A stretch of 64,000 bases of DNA from Adiantum capillus-veneris (GCA_014529385.2 CM043969.1:27997946-28061945), one strand, 5' to 3'. Shown: positions 11,386-24,053, counted from the first letter of the stretch. Notes: generated by a model from the sequence alone, not told the origin. A program made the numbers and translations.

Positions 11386-11868
11386 GAGAGCTGGTCTCTT
11401 CATACAACTATTCCAGTGTTAGAGTTCAGAGCTACTGATTATCTAGGCTATTTAGTTAGTGAGGACTCGAATTAAGCACTGGACTGAAATAGAGAACTGA
11501 ATTGGAATACTGTACTAAAATGGAAGACTAGGAATGGTATTAGAGATTCAGACAGTAAGTACAAAGATAATCATTAGAGTGTATAACATGCTTAAGCTCA
11601 AATGAAGTCTGAGGATTGATTACAAGAGTAAGTGATTACAGAGTTGAAAGTCAAAATCTTATGAAGCTAAAAGTCTAGAAGCAAGAGTCTGTAAGCCAAA
11701 AGTAAAAAAAGCCCCGGATACAGTCGTAGCGGCTCCTATTTATAGGCTTACAAAGTTACTGTAGTAACTGCAGTAATTATGTACTCCCAGTGTAGCAGTT
11801 TCCGCTGGTCGGCTTTCTAAGGAGCAGTTCTCGCCTGCTCTGCTGGGACTGTCCTCACCTTCTACAGT
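11386..11868 (-). repeat. Probable 5' LTR of the gypsy element with TATA box
   Basis: On the minus strand a segment beginning TGTAGAAGGTG (near 11868) and ending ...CTCTCATTTCA (near 11386) lies immediately upstream of the gag leader. It contains a TATA box (GCCTATAAATAGG, around 11736-11748). The boundaries rest on TG...CA ends only, because no second LTR was found to compare. A TGG-initiated PBS candidate (TTGGCAATCACGGTGG) follows inside. Confidence 0.5.
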
Positions 11869-12030
11869 CAGCTACGTCCTCTAGCCCATGGGGCTCTTGG
11901 ACCATTGTGCAAGCAAACAAAAAGGCATATACTTCCTTTTCTTTTTGGTGTTGCATTACGTAATGTTGAGCGGAGCAACAATTGCTTGAAAAGGGAAACA
12001 TGAAGCCCTCGCAACCAGGAAGCTGAGCAC

Positions 12031-12078
<48 letters not shown>

Positions 12079-12603
12079 CTAGCTAGCCTGTTTGCCTCCT
12101 ATTTGCCCTCCCCGGGCTCACCAATATTCCACGTCAGCTCCGAGCTCACCACCCCTGAGTTCTCTTCCATTGTCATCTGGCATGCCTGAAAACGGTTCTC
12201 GAAGAAGAACTCTAGGGTAGAGGAGCCAGTTTAGAGGCGATGAAATCTTGGTGCCTCTAGGTCGAGCTACACACAACCATTTTAGGTGGGGGAGGGTCCA
12301 TCTGATCCGTCATGACCTCGCGCAACTGCAGCAAAAGACGGCAGTTCGATTGCTACTCCACAGCTCAAATGCGACGCTGATTTCAAAATCCTTTGTTAAA
12401 AAAATGAGGGCGAAATAGAACACTGTCCAGGGGGGTAATTGGGGACACGAGCGCCAACAAGGCTTGAATCGTTGTTATAGCGAATGAGGCTTCACCACAT
12501 CTACTCTAAACTGTCCCAACTTGGGCCTCTTGTGCTTCTAAATTGGAGCCTTGTGCTATTAAACAAGCCGTCACTAACGCGCAGACGGCGGCACTGCCTG
12601 CTG

Positions 12604-12681
<78 letters not shown>

Positions 12682-13069
12682 TCTCGACTACTTTGGCAGC
12701 GCAGATGAGAGAGAGATAGAGAAAAAGATATGCTATTTTTATTAGTAAACCTAAAAAATAGCTTAAACAACCTAAAAAATGCCTTAAAAATGTGTACACA
12801 ATTTGGTAGGCACCACGCCTATATCACTACCTACAAGCAGGCAATGCCAACAAATGGGGGGCGGGGGGATAGGTCCTTCAACAGGCACCCGGTCTTTTAA
12901 CTGGCTCCTCTATTCTAGTTGGTGTGAGGGAATCTGACAGGTGGAAAGAGGGAAACGAAAAGCCTCAAAATGAGAAAAGCACAAACAGCCAGTCAGTTCA
13001 TCGCAAGCTTCGATGCATCTGCTCACATGCTAATGAGCCGCGAGCTCTTAAGACGACGCCTAGCAGACA
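11869..13069. other. Intergenic region upstream of the CNOT11-like gene, microsatellite-rich
   Basis: No gene seen. It holds a (CT)n tract at about 12018-12076 and a compound (TG)n-(GA)n tract at about 12605-12679, both able to vary in length. The apparent ORFs over these tracts are repeat artefacts. Any promoter or upstream exon of the CNOT11-like gene would lie here; none is clear. Confidence 0.6.
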
Positions 13070-13918
13070 ATGGATCCAGATGTAAGCTCCTTCAAGAAGT
13101 CAGATACAAGTGATGCGGATGCTCCAGCCGAGGTACATGGGATCGATGATCAGGAAGCTGCATTAAATGCGGCGATCTTGCTCCAGAATCCTTCCCTAAA
13201 GGGGTTTCAGCCTCCGTGGGTTCGGCCATTTCCGCCGCAGCTTCCCATACAAGAAGGAGAGCTTTTCTGGTGGATGCCAGAGAATTGTAATCAGGAACTC
13301 CTCTGGGATCATGGCAAGTGTGCGGACATGAGTCCTGAGGCTGCTGCGGCTATCCGTGAGTTAATTGAAAGAGCTCTGAAGGGGCCCCAAACAAAAGCAG
13401 AACAAAAGCAATTATTGACATATCTGGAAGCAGACCCAAACCTTGTGGTATACCGTTGTGGCCTTTCTCCAACAAGATTACCGCAGCTAGTAGAAATCAA
13501 TCCGGCGTTTGCCGTCGACTTTTTGTTAAAGCTGACGAACTCGGTGCTGATATCAGACTATCTGAAAGTCCTTGTTAAGATGGACATGAGCTTGCATTCC
13601 ATGGAGGTCATCAGAAGCCTCATAATGGGTCTACACCTACCCACAGAGTTCGTTCACACATATATTGTCAGCTGTATGTCCTCTTGCAAGAACACAAAGG
13701 ACATGTACATGCAAAATCGGCTAGTGAGTTTGGTTTGCAATTTCTTGCAGAGCCTCATCAAGAATAAGATTCATGTCCAAGACCTGTTGGTTGAAATAGA
13801 GGCATTTTGCTCTGGGCATCTTCGCGTACGAGAGGCGGTCGCCTTATTCAAGCTATTGAAAACAATGGATGGATACATTGGTGAGTATATGGACGGTAAA
13901 GAGATCTCTCATCGTTAA
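13070..13918 (+). CDS. CNOT11: CCR4-NOT transcription complex subunit 11 (CNOT11)-like protein, short and intronless
   Basis: The 282-residue protein carries the conserved C-terminal domain of CNOT11 (DUF2363). Landmarks are NPSLKGFQPPWVRP (about residues 40-53), EGELFWWMPEN, ELLWDHGKCAD, RLPQLVEINP, MDMSLHSMEVI, LPTEFVHTYI, YMQNRLVSLVC and FLQSLIKNKI. In the known family CNOT11 partners CNOT10 in the CCR4-NOT deadenylase complex, which shortens mRNA poly(A) tails. An in-frame TAG nine bases upstream of the ATG makes 13070 the start unless an upstream exon is spliced in. Family members are commonly longer (roughly 440 residues in Arabidopsis, from memory), so the N-terminal third is missing. 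The single uninterrupted exon suggests a retrocopy or a lineage-specific short form; the intact frame suggests recent or present selection. An AATAAA lies at 14147-14152. Confidence 0.88.
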   Translation: MDPDVSSFKKSDTSDADAPAEVHGIDDQEAALNAAILLQNPSLKGFQPPWVRPFPPQLPIQEGELFWWMPENCNQELLWDHGKCADMSPEAAAAIRELIERALKGPQTKAEQKQLLTYLEADPNLVVYRCGLSPTRLPQLVEINPAFAVDFLLKLTNSVLISDYLKVLVKMDMSLHSMEVIRSLIMGLHLPTEFVHTYIVSCMSSCKNTKDMYMQNRLVSLVCNFLQSLIKNKIHVQDLLVEIEAFCSGHLRVREAVALFKLLKTMDGYIGEYMDGKEISHR

Positions 13919-13997
13919 ATTCATGAGACTAAGCTCAATCTGTATAGGGTAGACGCCTGTAATGCATGCAATAATACAACAATTGTGCATATGGATG

Positions 13998-14035
<38 letters not shown>

Positions 14036-14146
14036 CCCAATATTCTGAGTTCATTGCACAAAGGTAGTGTATTATTGACATGATATAGATTTGGGAGACC
14101 TCCATTTGTATACAATTGGCTGAGATTTCCTTAGCTAATTTGGTTC

Positions 14147-14152
14147 AATAAA
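14147..14152 (+). terminator. Polyadenylation signal candidate for the CNOT11-like gene
   Basis: AATAAA about 230 bases after the stop codon, in an AT-rich context, preceded by a (CT)n tract (about 13990-14031). The position fits a plant 3' UTR but the motif alone is weak evidence. Confidence 0.4.
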
Positions 14153-14534
14153 TGCTTGGTCTTGAATGCATTTCTTGTTAGGTTGTCATTCTCTTAGCTC
14201 TAGCACAAGATCACCTCTATCATCTAAAGTCTCTTGGATGTCTTTCATCTGACTTTTCATGAAAGGATGAGGCATGAGGTCATGGCATCCAAGCAAATCA
14301 AAGATTGATGATGGATGTTCCACAATGATGAAGACAATCAAAGAGAGAATAATTAGATGAAGATTTCAAAGAGGGACTTTTCAGAGTTGAGCCTGTCCAT
14401 CCACAATAATTTTTCACCTTTGACATTGGATATTGTTCAAATAGGAGGATTCAACAATAATTCATGCCACAAGAGCTACATTCAAGGTCTCTCTATCAAA
14501 AATCACTCCGAGATGATAAAAAGATACCGAAAAG

Positions 14535-14775
14535 AACCTAACTCAGTTGGTTGAGCCTTCGAGATATAACCGCAAGGTAGAGGGTTCAAGGCTCACGGAG
14601 GAGGAGATCTATGTTCTCCAAAGGGCAGCCACACCACGGGCATCCCAGATCCAGTTTCTTCTCCATCTAGATCAATCCTCTTACCAGGAGAGCTCCCGCT
14701 AGGGCCTTGCTCTCTCAGGAGGCTAGGACATGTCGAGGCTCTGTCAATGGTCTCATGTGTAGGAGCAGATGGCAA
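14535..14775 (+). repeat. SINE-like repeat with tRNA-like head, copy 1
   Basis: The head (14535-14597) contains an RNA polymerase III A-box-like AACTCAGTTGGTTGAGC and a B-box-like GGGTTCAAGGCTC at tRNA spacing. The body (about 14604-14775) is repeated with moderate divergence at about 18553-18735. The head resembles that of the minus-strand SINE at 38637-38830. No target duplication was found. Confidence 0.55.
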
Positions 14776-17700
14776 TAGCAGTCGCAATTGTGTGTACCTC
14801 AAGACTATCCATTGATGCATGTTAGATCTAGAGGACCACACTTGGTCACTTGCATGAGAAGATTGTTATCAGCATGGACAATCTTTCCGACCTCTCTCGC
14901 CTTCTCTCTCCCTCTCATTCTCAAATGTCCTATCTCTTTCTACATAAGTGATCTCAATTCTCCACATTGAGTGACTTGTTCTTGTATGTGGTAGTGTAAG
15001 TGTTCTAGGTCAGAGTCGAGGTGCTCACTGGATTGGAGGCCAGTTCTTGTCTTCATTGCATCTTTTAACTACTACCTATTTTCACTTGATATCTCAGTCC
15101 TAGGTGACACAAACACCTTGGATGCTTGGTATTGGCTGATCTAGGAGCGTTTTGGACTTGATTGAGAGATAAGAAGCTTGTTGATTTCTCTTGCTTTTCC
15201 TCCAATCCCAGACCCTCATCTATGACTTCCCCATACTTTATATTTGATTACCCCGACCTCTCTTCACCGAGGGGAACCCAATGGAGGTTTTAGGACGTGT
15301 AGCATTGTTGGATTGTTTCAGATTTCCTAGATAGAGTTATGTTGTCGTGCCTTCTCGTCGCAAGGAGAGCATCTACACGACTTTTGGATTGAGAGGGGGA
15401 ATCACTTTTTCTCTAGCCTTCTTCTTTACGGAGAAGTGTTTGGACAACAATAGGATCTTCTTCAACACTTTTGAAGTAGGTTTCTATGGCTGTGTTTTCT
15501 TTGAGGAATTGGATTGGCAGATTTGGTGCACCTTTTGCAAATGCTCATCTTTCTTGGAATAGTCAACGGAGCTACCTATCTAATGGGTAGCAGGTTGACG
15601 ATTTAGTTGCAATTTTGTACAAGATAGTGGATTATAGATCAGAGAGGGGCATCTCTTTCCTCCTTGAAGCAGAAAATGTTCTTTGATTTTTTCTTTTCCA
15701 AGGATGGAAGTCTCATCTGATATGCAGCAAATCAAGTGCATGTTCCAATGCATGTGTTGGAGTTGGCTTTGATAGGCAATGGTCATCCAATTTTAATCAA
15801 TGAGGTCTAGAGGTGAATCATACGGTATCAGATGCTTAACTGACAATGGCAACAGTTCAAGGAGGTTTACTTGGAGTGTGAATTACTCTTATTAGCACAT
15901 TCTCTCTTCACCAATGGTAGTGTGGCCCTACAGATTTGGTCATTCCTTTGTCCTTTTGTGAGCTTGTCTTGTACAATTATTGGACACGTTCTCAATCTCT
16001 TTTGGGAAAATTTTCTTGATGTTTGACAACAACAGATTTGTTGAGATCCTTTGGATGATAGGTTTGCATGTAGTGTCGACAGTTGGTGGGGACTTTTAGT
16101 ATCTACTCCCATAGTCACTGATCAACATTTGGATGTTTCTCTTGTACTTCCGTTTGCAGAGCTTCAACCTTAAAGCAACCCATTTTGATCTTTGTGGACA
16201 TGTTGAAGTTTCCTTAGGCTATTCCTTTACTCTTATCTTTTGTATTGGTGTTACGTTGTGTATTGGATATTGATTGCACAGTTCAATTCCTGGATATATT
16301 CCCTTCAACACAAGTGGTAAGAACAATTTTGATGAAGATTTTTAGAAAGCAAGTTACAACAATGGGAGTATATGTGCTCTTTCGAGTGTGTATGGAGTTT
16401 ATGCATATAGTATTGGATTATACCTACAAGTTTGATCTTGGTAGATACAGAGGAGTGGCAGACATTTGGTTTGATCTCAAGAAGTTTTCTTGAGTATTTT
16501 GGTCTAAGTTGTTGGAGCTTGATGACTTCTTTGGCAAACATGATTCTCAGGTGACAACCTTTCCAATATCCTCCAATTCTCTACAGTCGAGTTTACCGAT
16601 GGTGTGATTCTCTTTGGGTCTCAAGTTCAATGAGATTCAAGTTTTCTATTAAGTTATAGAGGACACATTTTTACTCCAAGTCGTCTCAGACTTATTTTGG
16701 TGGTACTTATTCTCTTTTTCCATGATTAAGTGAGAAGGGAGACCTCCTATCTTCAGGGGATCTGTCAGCTTTATCTCTAGAGCTTTCAATGGACAATGCT
16801 TGCTCTGTTTCGATGTGGGGTTGAGTCAATTGGTACCCTAGAGCATACTGTTGAGAATACTTCTGTTTGAGAGGGGGGTTCCAAGTTATTATCTTCAATT
16901 GACTATCGAGCTCCATTCAATGGAGTACCATGCATAACAGTGTCTTCTTGTCCATGTTTCCTTGCCCATTTATTGTGGCTTTAGGTGGTGTCCTTTAGCC
17001 CATATAGTGTCGTTATTATCTTAGCAGAAGTTTCTTTAAGCCACTTTGGTGGTTGCTTTGTGTTTCAGATTAGTGGTGTGACAGTTGCTCTTCCTTGTGC
17101 ATCCGAGCAGTATTTCTTGTGTTTTGTCTTTCAGATTGATCCCCGGAGACTGTACCATTCAAGAGACACCTACTTCCCTTATCCTTAGACTGGCATGTTG
17201 CTTTGTACATATGGATAGTGGTCCTTCTTGGACTAGGAACCACTTATAGTTACCTTGAGCATTCTTCACAATTCTTGGGTGCAGGGTCTATTGATCTTGC
17301 CGTATTAGTTGCACTCTCAGTATTGATGTGTGTTCCTTTCTATTAGAAGCAGTTTTCACTCTCAGTTTTGATGAAGTTCCTTCAGATATAGATTGCGGTT
17401 CATCATTCTATATAATTGTTGGTATAGTTCCTTAGTAGTTCTTCATCATTGGATAGTACGATTTCTAAGTAGCCTTGATTGTTCGCATTCTTTGGACTTT
17501 CCATAGAATCTTGGAGATTTTGGCATGTGGTATGTGACCAAAGGTGCAATATTTTGGCTCTTTTCTCAAGGGTGAAGCTCTTGAGAGTTGGGAAATGAAT
17601 TGGATACTAGTAGTTTATGCCTTTACCCTCACTTTTGATGCATTCTCTTGGAGCGGTCACTAGCAGTTCCTTTTGGAGATACTGGTTGTGCGACTTGTGA

Positions 17701-18552
17701 GTCAGTTGAGTTGAGAAGATTCTTGCTAGAGTTGGATCTACTTTTGGAGCACAACAATTTACTTCTTGGAAATATTTTGGGGGTAGCAATTCGATCGTAT
17801 ATTGCAAGATACTTTTCTACTGTAAGGATTTGTTATAGATATCCTTGTTTATGAAACCCTCTCTTTACAGTTGTAAATTGCTCACTTCAGCTTTCTCGTC
17901 CATCTTCCTTTCTAGAAGTTGAGAGGGGGTGTAAGAGTTATGGCATCTCTTTGGATTCGTCTAGTCGGTCCAAATTTCTCCTAAGGAAATGTATTAGGAA
18001 GTGAGGTTGTTTTATGGTTGTGCCTGACCGTACTGAGGTTGTTTTTTCATGGTGGGATGTGCCTAGCCATAGTTAGCTCAAGGTTTTCCTTTGTTTTCAT
18101 GGTCATCAATCTCTTGCATGTTTGAAATATTTTTCCCACTCTTGACAATTTTGTCCCATGGCCATCCTAGGCCACTGATGCCTATTTTCCTCATTTTCAC
18201 CCTATTTATGAGATCTTGGGGCTGGTGGACAACTAGGTAATCACCATGCTAGGGAGTACATATCTATGGGTAGGGGAACTACAAGAAGAAATTGTGCACA
18301 AAGCCTTTGGAGTGCAGGGCACCACTAGGGGGCAGCCTAGGGTGGCCAATGGGTAGTGAGGAGGGCATTTTGCTAACAATTTTTCTTAGTGTTGTCCATC
18401 ATTTTTCTTCATCCCTACTGTTTTTCATCCCCAAAAGGTATTTGATGGGCAACAAGGATGTTTTTCTTGCGTTTTTCTCTTAGGGAAAATGTGTGGAGGC
18501 TTCATAATCTTGCAGATGCAAAGTACCTCCACCATGGTACATGCATATAAGA
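14776..18552. other. Unassigned, no supported gene
   Basis: Only short ORFs on both strands; the longest (about 82 residues at 16245-16493) matches nothing I recognise. A purine tract followed by TGTAAGAGTT at about 17921-17945 looks like a polypurine tract and LTR start, so this may be an old non-coding retroelement, but no partner LTR was found. Confidence 0.4.
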
Positions 18553-18735
18553 GGAGATCTATGTTCTCTAGAGGGAAGCCACACCATGGGAGCCCACATC
18601 CGATTTCTTCTCCATTCACATGAGTCATCTTACCAAGAGAGATCCCACCAAAGACTCGCTTTCTTAAAAGGCTAGGGTAGCCCATGTCGAGGTTGTGTCA
18701 ATGGTCTTGTGTTTAGGAGAAAATGGAAATATTAG
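18553..18735 (+). repeat. SINE-like repeat body, copy 2
   Basis: Aligns by eye over about 180 bases with 14604-14775: both share GAGATCTATGTTCTC, CAGCCACACC-like and TTTCTTCTCCAT blocks, and both end near TCAATGGTC. The tRNA-like head is not recognisable in front of this copy. Confidence 0.5.
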
Positions 18736-19534
18736 TGTACAAGATGTGGTCTAATTGACCTCTAACAATCACCATGATATTAATGAAACTTTGCGTAAAG
18801 ATTAATCAATAGCTCAAACATTGACAATCAATCAAAACCGTTGCTTGGGTTCGAATTGATCATGATATTGGAGTGTTCTCAATGCATGTGCAAACCCTCA
18901 TAGCCACATGCACTTAAGCCCCTCAATGAACGTAGACATGCCCTTACTCAAAACATTGGTAGCTGTTCAACCATCTGTTGTGGAGCTCACCCTTACCTTC
19001 TCAAAGCCTCTCTTTCTTCTTTGTCTTTATTATTCCAACACCTCTAAACATGGAAATAGCCCTTTAATCTTTTTGCTTTTTTAAACATGCAAAACCTAGC
19101 TTAAATCCTCTACAACAATATGATGCCCTTATATCTCCCAAACATGGTAGAGATAGATTATCCTCTTCCCTTCTTGCCCTACTGCCCCTCATGCCATGAA
19201 AACCTTGCCTCCATTGTTATGCCCTTCCTTCAATGCCATCAAGAAAGAAAGAGAGCGAGCGATTGATCTCCACCATTGCCCAAAGATTTCTTCTATGTCA
19301 TGGTAGAGAGAGAGAGAGAGAGAGAGAACAATTTTAGCGGCACAGGATGGTGGCAACGATGGTTTGTGGCGCTCGTGAGCGGGTGGTGATGTGGCAGTGT
19401 GCAAGGGGCAGTTCTTGTGCCACTATTTTTTGAGGAGAACCTTGGGGAGCAGGGGCAGCGCCATTGTTGCCCCTAGGGGTTGATCATGTGCTGACTTGAG
19501 GAACAAAGGATGTCGAGGATGTGCAAGGGGCACA

Positions 19535-19570
<36 letters not shown>

Positions 19571-19900
19571 GTGGAGAGGTGGATGATGTAGCGGGCCCGT
19601 GCAAAGGATGTTAAATGTGGTGTGCCCATGTGTGTGAAATGCAAGAGAAATTCCAAATGACCCCTTGAGCTGCACGAGCAGATACAAACAATTTGTTTTG
19701 TTTTTTGAAGCTTTGGGCCTCTCCTATACAGGGGTGTTTTCACAAGTTGTAAGGGCTTTTGTTTCATTTTCTTGTTGTGTTGCCAAGAGGAAGCAGTCGT
19801 CAAAGCCATGGAAGTTGTGCGGAGCCAAGAAGGCTATCCGTTCGTGTGTTGAGCTTGTCGAGGCATGTGCCGGCTTAGATCATATTGTATATGGTGTCAT
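18736..19900. other. Non-coding, microsatellites (GA)n and (CA)n
   Basis: No gene seen. It contains (AG)n near 19309-19327 and (CA)n near 19535-19567. From about 19500 to 19760 the sequence resembles parts of the dispersed repeat at 24700-24900 and 33190-33420 (the AATACCAAATGA-like block and GGGTGTTTTCACAAG). Confidence 0.45.
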
Positions 19901-22860
19901 TTATTGAGAAGTGTTTCAATCATTGTTTTGCATTTTGTGTTGGTTCCTCCTTCTCTTCTCTGCTTGTGTGTGTGCGTTTTTGGGTGTGTGTGGGCAGGTG
20001 TCTCCCCCCCCCGTGAGGTCAATTGTGCAAAGCGAGATTGAGAGAGGTTATGTGTGTGCAAAAGGCAGTGAATTGAACTATGCGGGATGATTGGGCTAGT
20101 TTGGTATGTTGTAGCAAGTGTGCGTATATAGTTGTGTGCAAACGGTGGTTTTCCTTTGAATCCTGTCGAGTTTGAAGGTGAACTCTAGTGGATTGGGGTG
20201 TTCTGTATATCCTAAGCTATAGAAAGGCACTTGTTTGTGTTTTGGGGATGCCCCCCTTTCCTCCTTGCCATCTTCTAGTGCCCCCACAGAGGAGCACATT
20301 GACTTCTCCATGGTGATATGTTCATGATTAAAGATGTGACAAAGTTCGGGTCCAATTTTCAATGGTGATGAAGATGCGGATGAATGACTGGCAAATTTCA
20401 ACCTATTTATGATGTTGTTGCGAATGTGGAGTGATGAAGAGAAGGTGCAGATAGTGTTGTTGGTGTTGCAAGGTAAAGCGAATGCTTGGAGATATTTGGT
20501 TGTCGTCACCTAAGTGGTCAATGTCGAACGTTTCAAGTTGGAAAAAATCGTAGCTTGCTTGCATCCTTGTGTTCGAGAGAAGGTGGATGATGAAGAATTC
20601 AAGAGCTGCGATAAAGCTGTCAGAGTTTCCAAGGCAAAGAGTTGAAAGATGAAGAATACAATGGAAGTTGGATTACTACAGTTTGCGACTACGAGACTGC
20701 TAGGTCTCAACCGAAGTGGGTGGACGAGTTCAAAGAGGTAAAGTTTTTTCCATAGGTTGATATGCATTTGGTGGAAGCTAGTAGGAGTGTTGACAGAGTA
20801 GAGGAGATGACGTGTGAGCCTATGAGGCCTCAAAAGCTACAGAGGCATATCCAAAGTGCCACCCAAGGTGTTTGATCAAGAGGATTCGAGTAAAGAGATG
20901 GTGAAGGGGTTTAGAGAGAAGGTGCCGATTCCAAAGCAGGCAGTGAAGAAGGTGATTGAAGTGCCAAAAGCAACAAGTTTTGAAGAAGAAGATTTTTTTA
21001 TCTCTAGCAGTGCTTTGGACACAAATAGCACGTGGGATACATAATCTACATCTTCAAAGTATGAGGTTTATGTTTTTAATGTGGATGAGGTGGTAGTAGA
21101 TAACTGCCAGGTGAATACAAGTGAGATGAAGGTTGAAGAGGAGCATGATGAAGGTACATAAATACTTTGTGTGAACCAGGGGGTTGGACAACCCTCTCCT
21201 ATGCCTAGTGATGGTGAGGCCCTGTTGATTGAAGAGGTACGGTGTGATGGTGTGTTCAACTTAGCTTAAGAATAGGTCAAAGTTTTGAGCCCATGAAGGA
21301 AGATGTGAAGATAAGGTGCTATGCAGTACTATGTTGTTGAGAATTCTTATGAAGGTGTCCATGGACTATTTGATGGTAGTGCAAGAGGTACAAAGCTCAA
21401 ACAAGAAAGAAAGAGATGATTTGTTTATGGAAGAAGAATAGGTGGAAGAAGAAGACTTTATTTGCTTTAATGGTCCTGAGGATACTACATGTATGGAGTG
21501 GAATGAGGAGTTGATGCAAGGAGAAGTTCCTAGAGCAGAAGCCTTTGGTGGTGCAAAGCAAAGAGGAGCAAGGCAAATTGTTGGTCAGAATCTATGTGGA
21601 GAAGATTAAGTAATTGACCAAAAAACTAAAGGATCCTCCATCAGGAAAAAGGATGCGAGCCTGGGTCCCTAATGGTTTCAAATGCAAGAAGTTAAGGGAA
21701 CACAAGGTTCCAATACCCACAAAGAGAATTTAATTATCTAGTTCATTAGGATGAGTATGGGGTCTAAATGGGCCTCTTTATTTTCCATGTGATTATGGAT
21801 GTGATTAAAATTTTGACAAATAGGTGCACACCATGTGTGCAAGAATGGTGGGTATGTAAGAGAGGTGTAAGAGTGGTCAAAAGATGCACTTCCCCCCCCC
21901 CCCCAAAAGGAGGTGGATAATTTTATGATATTTGGCCTTCCATAATTCCTATATACAATATCAAATTTGAGCAGAGATTGTAGATATGTGTTCTACACTC
22001 TAAGATCTTTCCATAGATATGTTACATGATATGGTTTTTTTGCTAGATTTTAAATTTCATTTTGGGGGGGGAATTTGAATTCAAATAAACTAGCCGTTTA
22101 GCCTGTTTGAATTCAAAAGATGTCCTTTGATTGCTTTCTTAATACCAAAGTTTTGACTCCCATAAACTGCCAAATAAAGAGGCCCTCCTAGACCCATTCT
22201 CTTCCTAATGTCAAAAAGCACTGGAATTGGATAAGCAAGTTAAAAAGAAGAAGGGCCACAAGAAAAGACAATCTAGTGACAACTAGTCATTCATTGAAGG
22301 GTCATATTATAGCACTACTAGCACATGTGAGAGTGACTCATATGAAAAGGGTAAACCTAAGAAGATATCATGGACAAAACAAAATAAAGATGTCAAAGAA
22401 AATTGCTAAAATACCTAAGATGAGTCCTTAGTCAAAAAGATGGAGATTTGGTGTTCAAAATGCAGATCAAGAAACCACAAAGCTAATGAATGCTCATAGT
22501 GTACATATTGCAAGACCTATGGGGATGTATGGAATAATTGTGTCATTAGGATTCATCATTTCAAGAAGGGAAAAGATTAATTAATGATTGCACTGACGAA
22601 TCCTAAGGCAGATGAAACAAGTGGTTCCAAAACAACTAAAATCATTACAAGTATTGGTAATGATAGAGGCAGATATCAATGGGTATTGTGTGGGGTAGAG
22701 ACAGAGGAGAATTTGGAAAAATAAGCCTAAAATGTTATACATGTGGAAAATATTGTCACTTTGCAGTTGAGTGCCTTGATGCTACCAAGACAGAAGGACC
22801 TGGACAAAAGGCACCAGAATAACATTCTCAAAAACTTCACTAATTGCATCCTTTTCCTTC
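19900..22860 (+). mobile_element. Decayed plus-strand retrotransposon: LTR end, PBS relic, gag with zinc knuckles
   Basis: The segment 20190-20310 resembles 63565-63680 (LTR end plus PBS). Next comes a gag core with ADEWLANFNLFM and VLLVLQGKANAWRYL near 20370-20505. Zinc-knuckle-like modules follow far downstream: CSKCRSRNHKANEC plus a stop and CTYCKTYGDVWNNC near 22450-22540, and CYTCGKYCHFAVEC near 22733-22775. Many stops occur throughout. No protease, reverse transcriptase or integrase was recognised, so this is either a gag-only remnant or a very eroded element. Confidence 0.6.
20276..20293 (+). other. Degenerate primer-binding site
   Basis: TAGTGCCCCCACAGAGGA differs at two positions from the 18-base PBS at 63646-63663 and at 46877-46894 (minus strand). 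It lies at the equivalent place between LTR end and gag. Confidence 0.55.
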
Positions 22861-23965
22861 TCATTTACTTTCACATGGTAGAAACATCTTCTTCATCATT
22901 AATTGGCATAAATAATATGGATGGCATGATGTGTACATTCCTCTTAGAATCTTTCTTCATATTATATGCTTGTTGCTCTTTCTCAAGAGAACTATTGTTG
23001 TGGTGCTTTGCAAACACGTTATGAAATACGAGGATTTGCTTGCCAATTTTCAAGGTTTGCCAAACTTATGATTTAGGCCAGATTCTGCTATGAAATCAAA
23101 AGATGATTGAAATATATGCTAATTGTGGTTTTGAGACCATCAAATGAGGTTGCTACCTACAGACTGAGATATAGTGATGATTATCAAAAAGTAGTTACAT
23201 AGATCAACATTGTAATGCTTGAAATGATTTTCAAGCTGGTCCACGCCGCTCATCAAACAGAGCCCCTCTAAGAAAGTTACTGCAGTTTGAAGCTAGAGTG
23301 CATTGTAGATCTACTAAGACGCACGGGGAAAATGGACACAGGTGATGAAAATAAGTTTCAACAAATGCAAGTGTAGAGCTTGAATTATAGAGCTTGTCGA
23401 TCTTTTCAAATCCTCAATCGGAGGCAGAGTAGGAGAGATATGATCGTTTGTTTGTTGGGGGCCGATCATGAGCCAGTTTGGTCGCCTTGAGGAATGTGCC
23501 ATATGGAATTTTTTAAAGCTCAATCAGGTTTTGAATTGTGCTATGCAGCATATGGAGCTAGTAAGAGGAGACTACATGTCAATCGGAGCTCGGATTGGAA
23601 AGCTATGGCTAGGGGAAGTTGGCAGTTGGGGACGATCTGGTATTTTTGGTCATTTTGGTACACTCAATTTAAGGCCTCAGAGGAGTCGGGATGTAGCACG
23701 GAGGAGGGCGTTCAAATTCAGGGGGATGGGCTTTCAGTAGGAATTGTCGGCTTGAGCATCGGACCCTTGTGCAGCAAATGGCAAAGCTTGGAAGGAGGGT
23801 CAAAAAATTGGCTTGTTTTAAGTTTTGGTGGTGATTTTTTAGGGGATTGGGGTTGATTTCGCATGTGGCGGTCACGTGTCATGGGGACTAAATCCACATG
23901 CGAAATCAGGAGATGGAATTACTTGGTATAAGGGCTACAATGGGGTGCCATTTGAAAGAAACGAG

Positions 23966-23968
<3 letters not shown>

Positions 23969-24048
<80 letters not shown>
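23969..24048 (+). repeat. (AG)n microsatellite, about 80 bp
   Basis: A pure AG dinucleotide tract within copy A of the dispersed repeat. The equivalent place in copy B (about 32740) has only GAGAGAGAG. ORFs across it are artefacts. Confidence 0.95.

Positions 24049-24053
<5 letters not shown>

Larger units (their letters stand above)
6666..11868 (-). mobile_element. Ty3/gypsy retrotransposon, decayed, order gag-PR-RT-RH-IN
   Basis: Minus-strand element with a probable 5' LTR at 11386-11868. Gag with zinc knuckle follows, then protease, reverse transcriptase, RNase H and integrase in Ty3/gypsy order (integrase last). All domains are interrupted by frameshifts or stops. No chromodomain was seen after the integrase, which argues against a chromovirus. 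The 3' LTR was not found, so the left boundary is approximate. Confidence 0.85.

Noticed and set aside
14535-14597. Possible functional tRNA gene
   Set aside because: A- and B-box-like sequences are present but no acceptor, D- and anticodon stems fold properly; it fits a SINE head better. The same holds for 38760-38830.
16245-16493. 82-residue plus-strand ORF
   Set aside because: No domain, neighbours or codon pattern support it, and the surrounding sequence has frequent stops.
17921-17960. Polypurine tract plus LTR start (GAGAGGGGG then TGTAAGAG)
   Set aside because: No partner LTR, PBS or coding remnant could be found for it, so it stays a chance resemblance.
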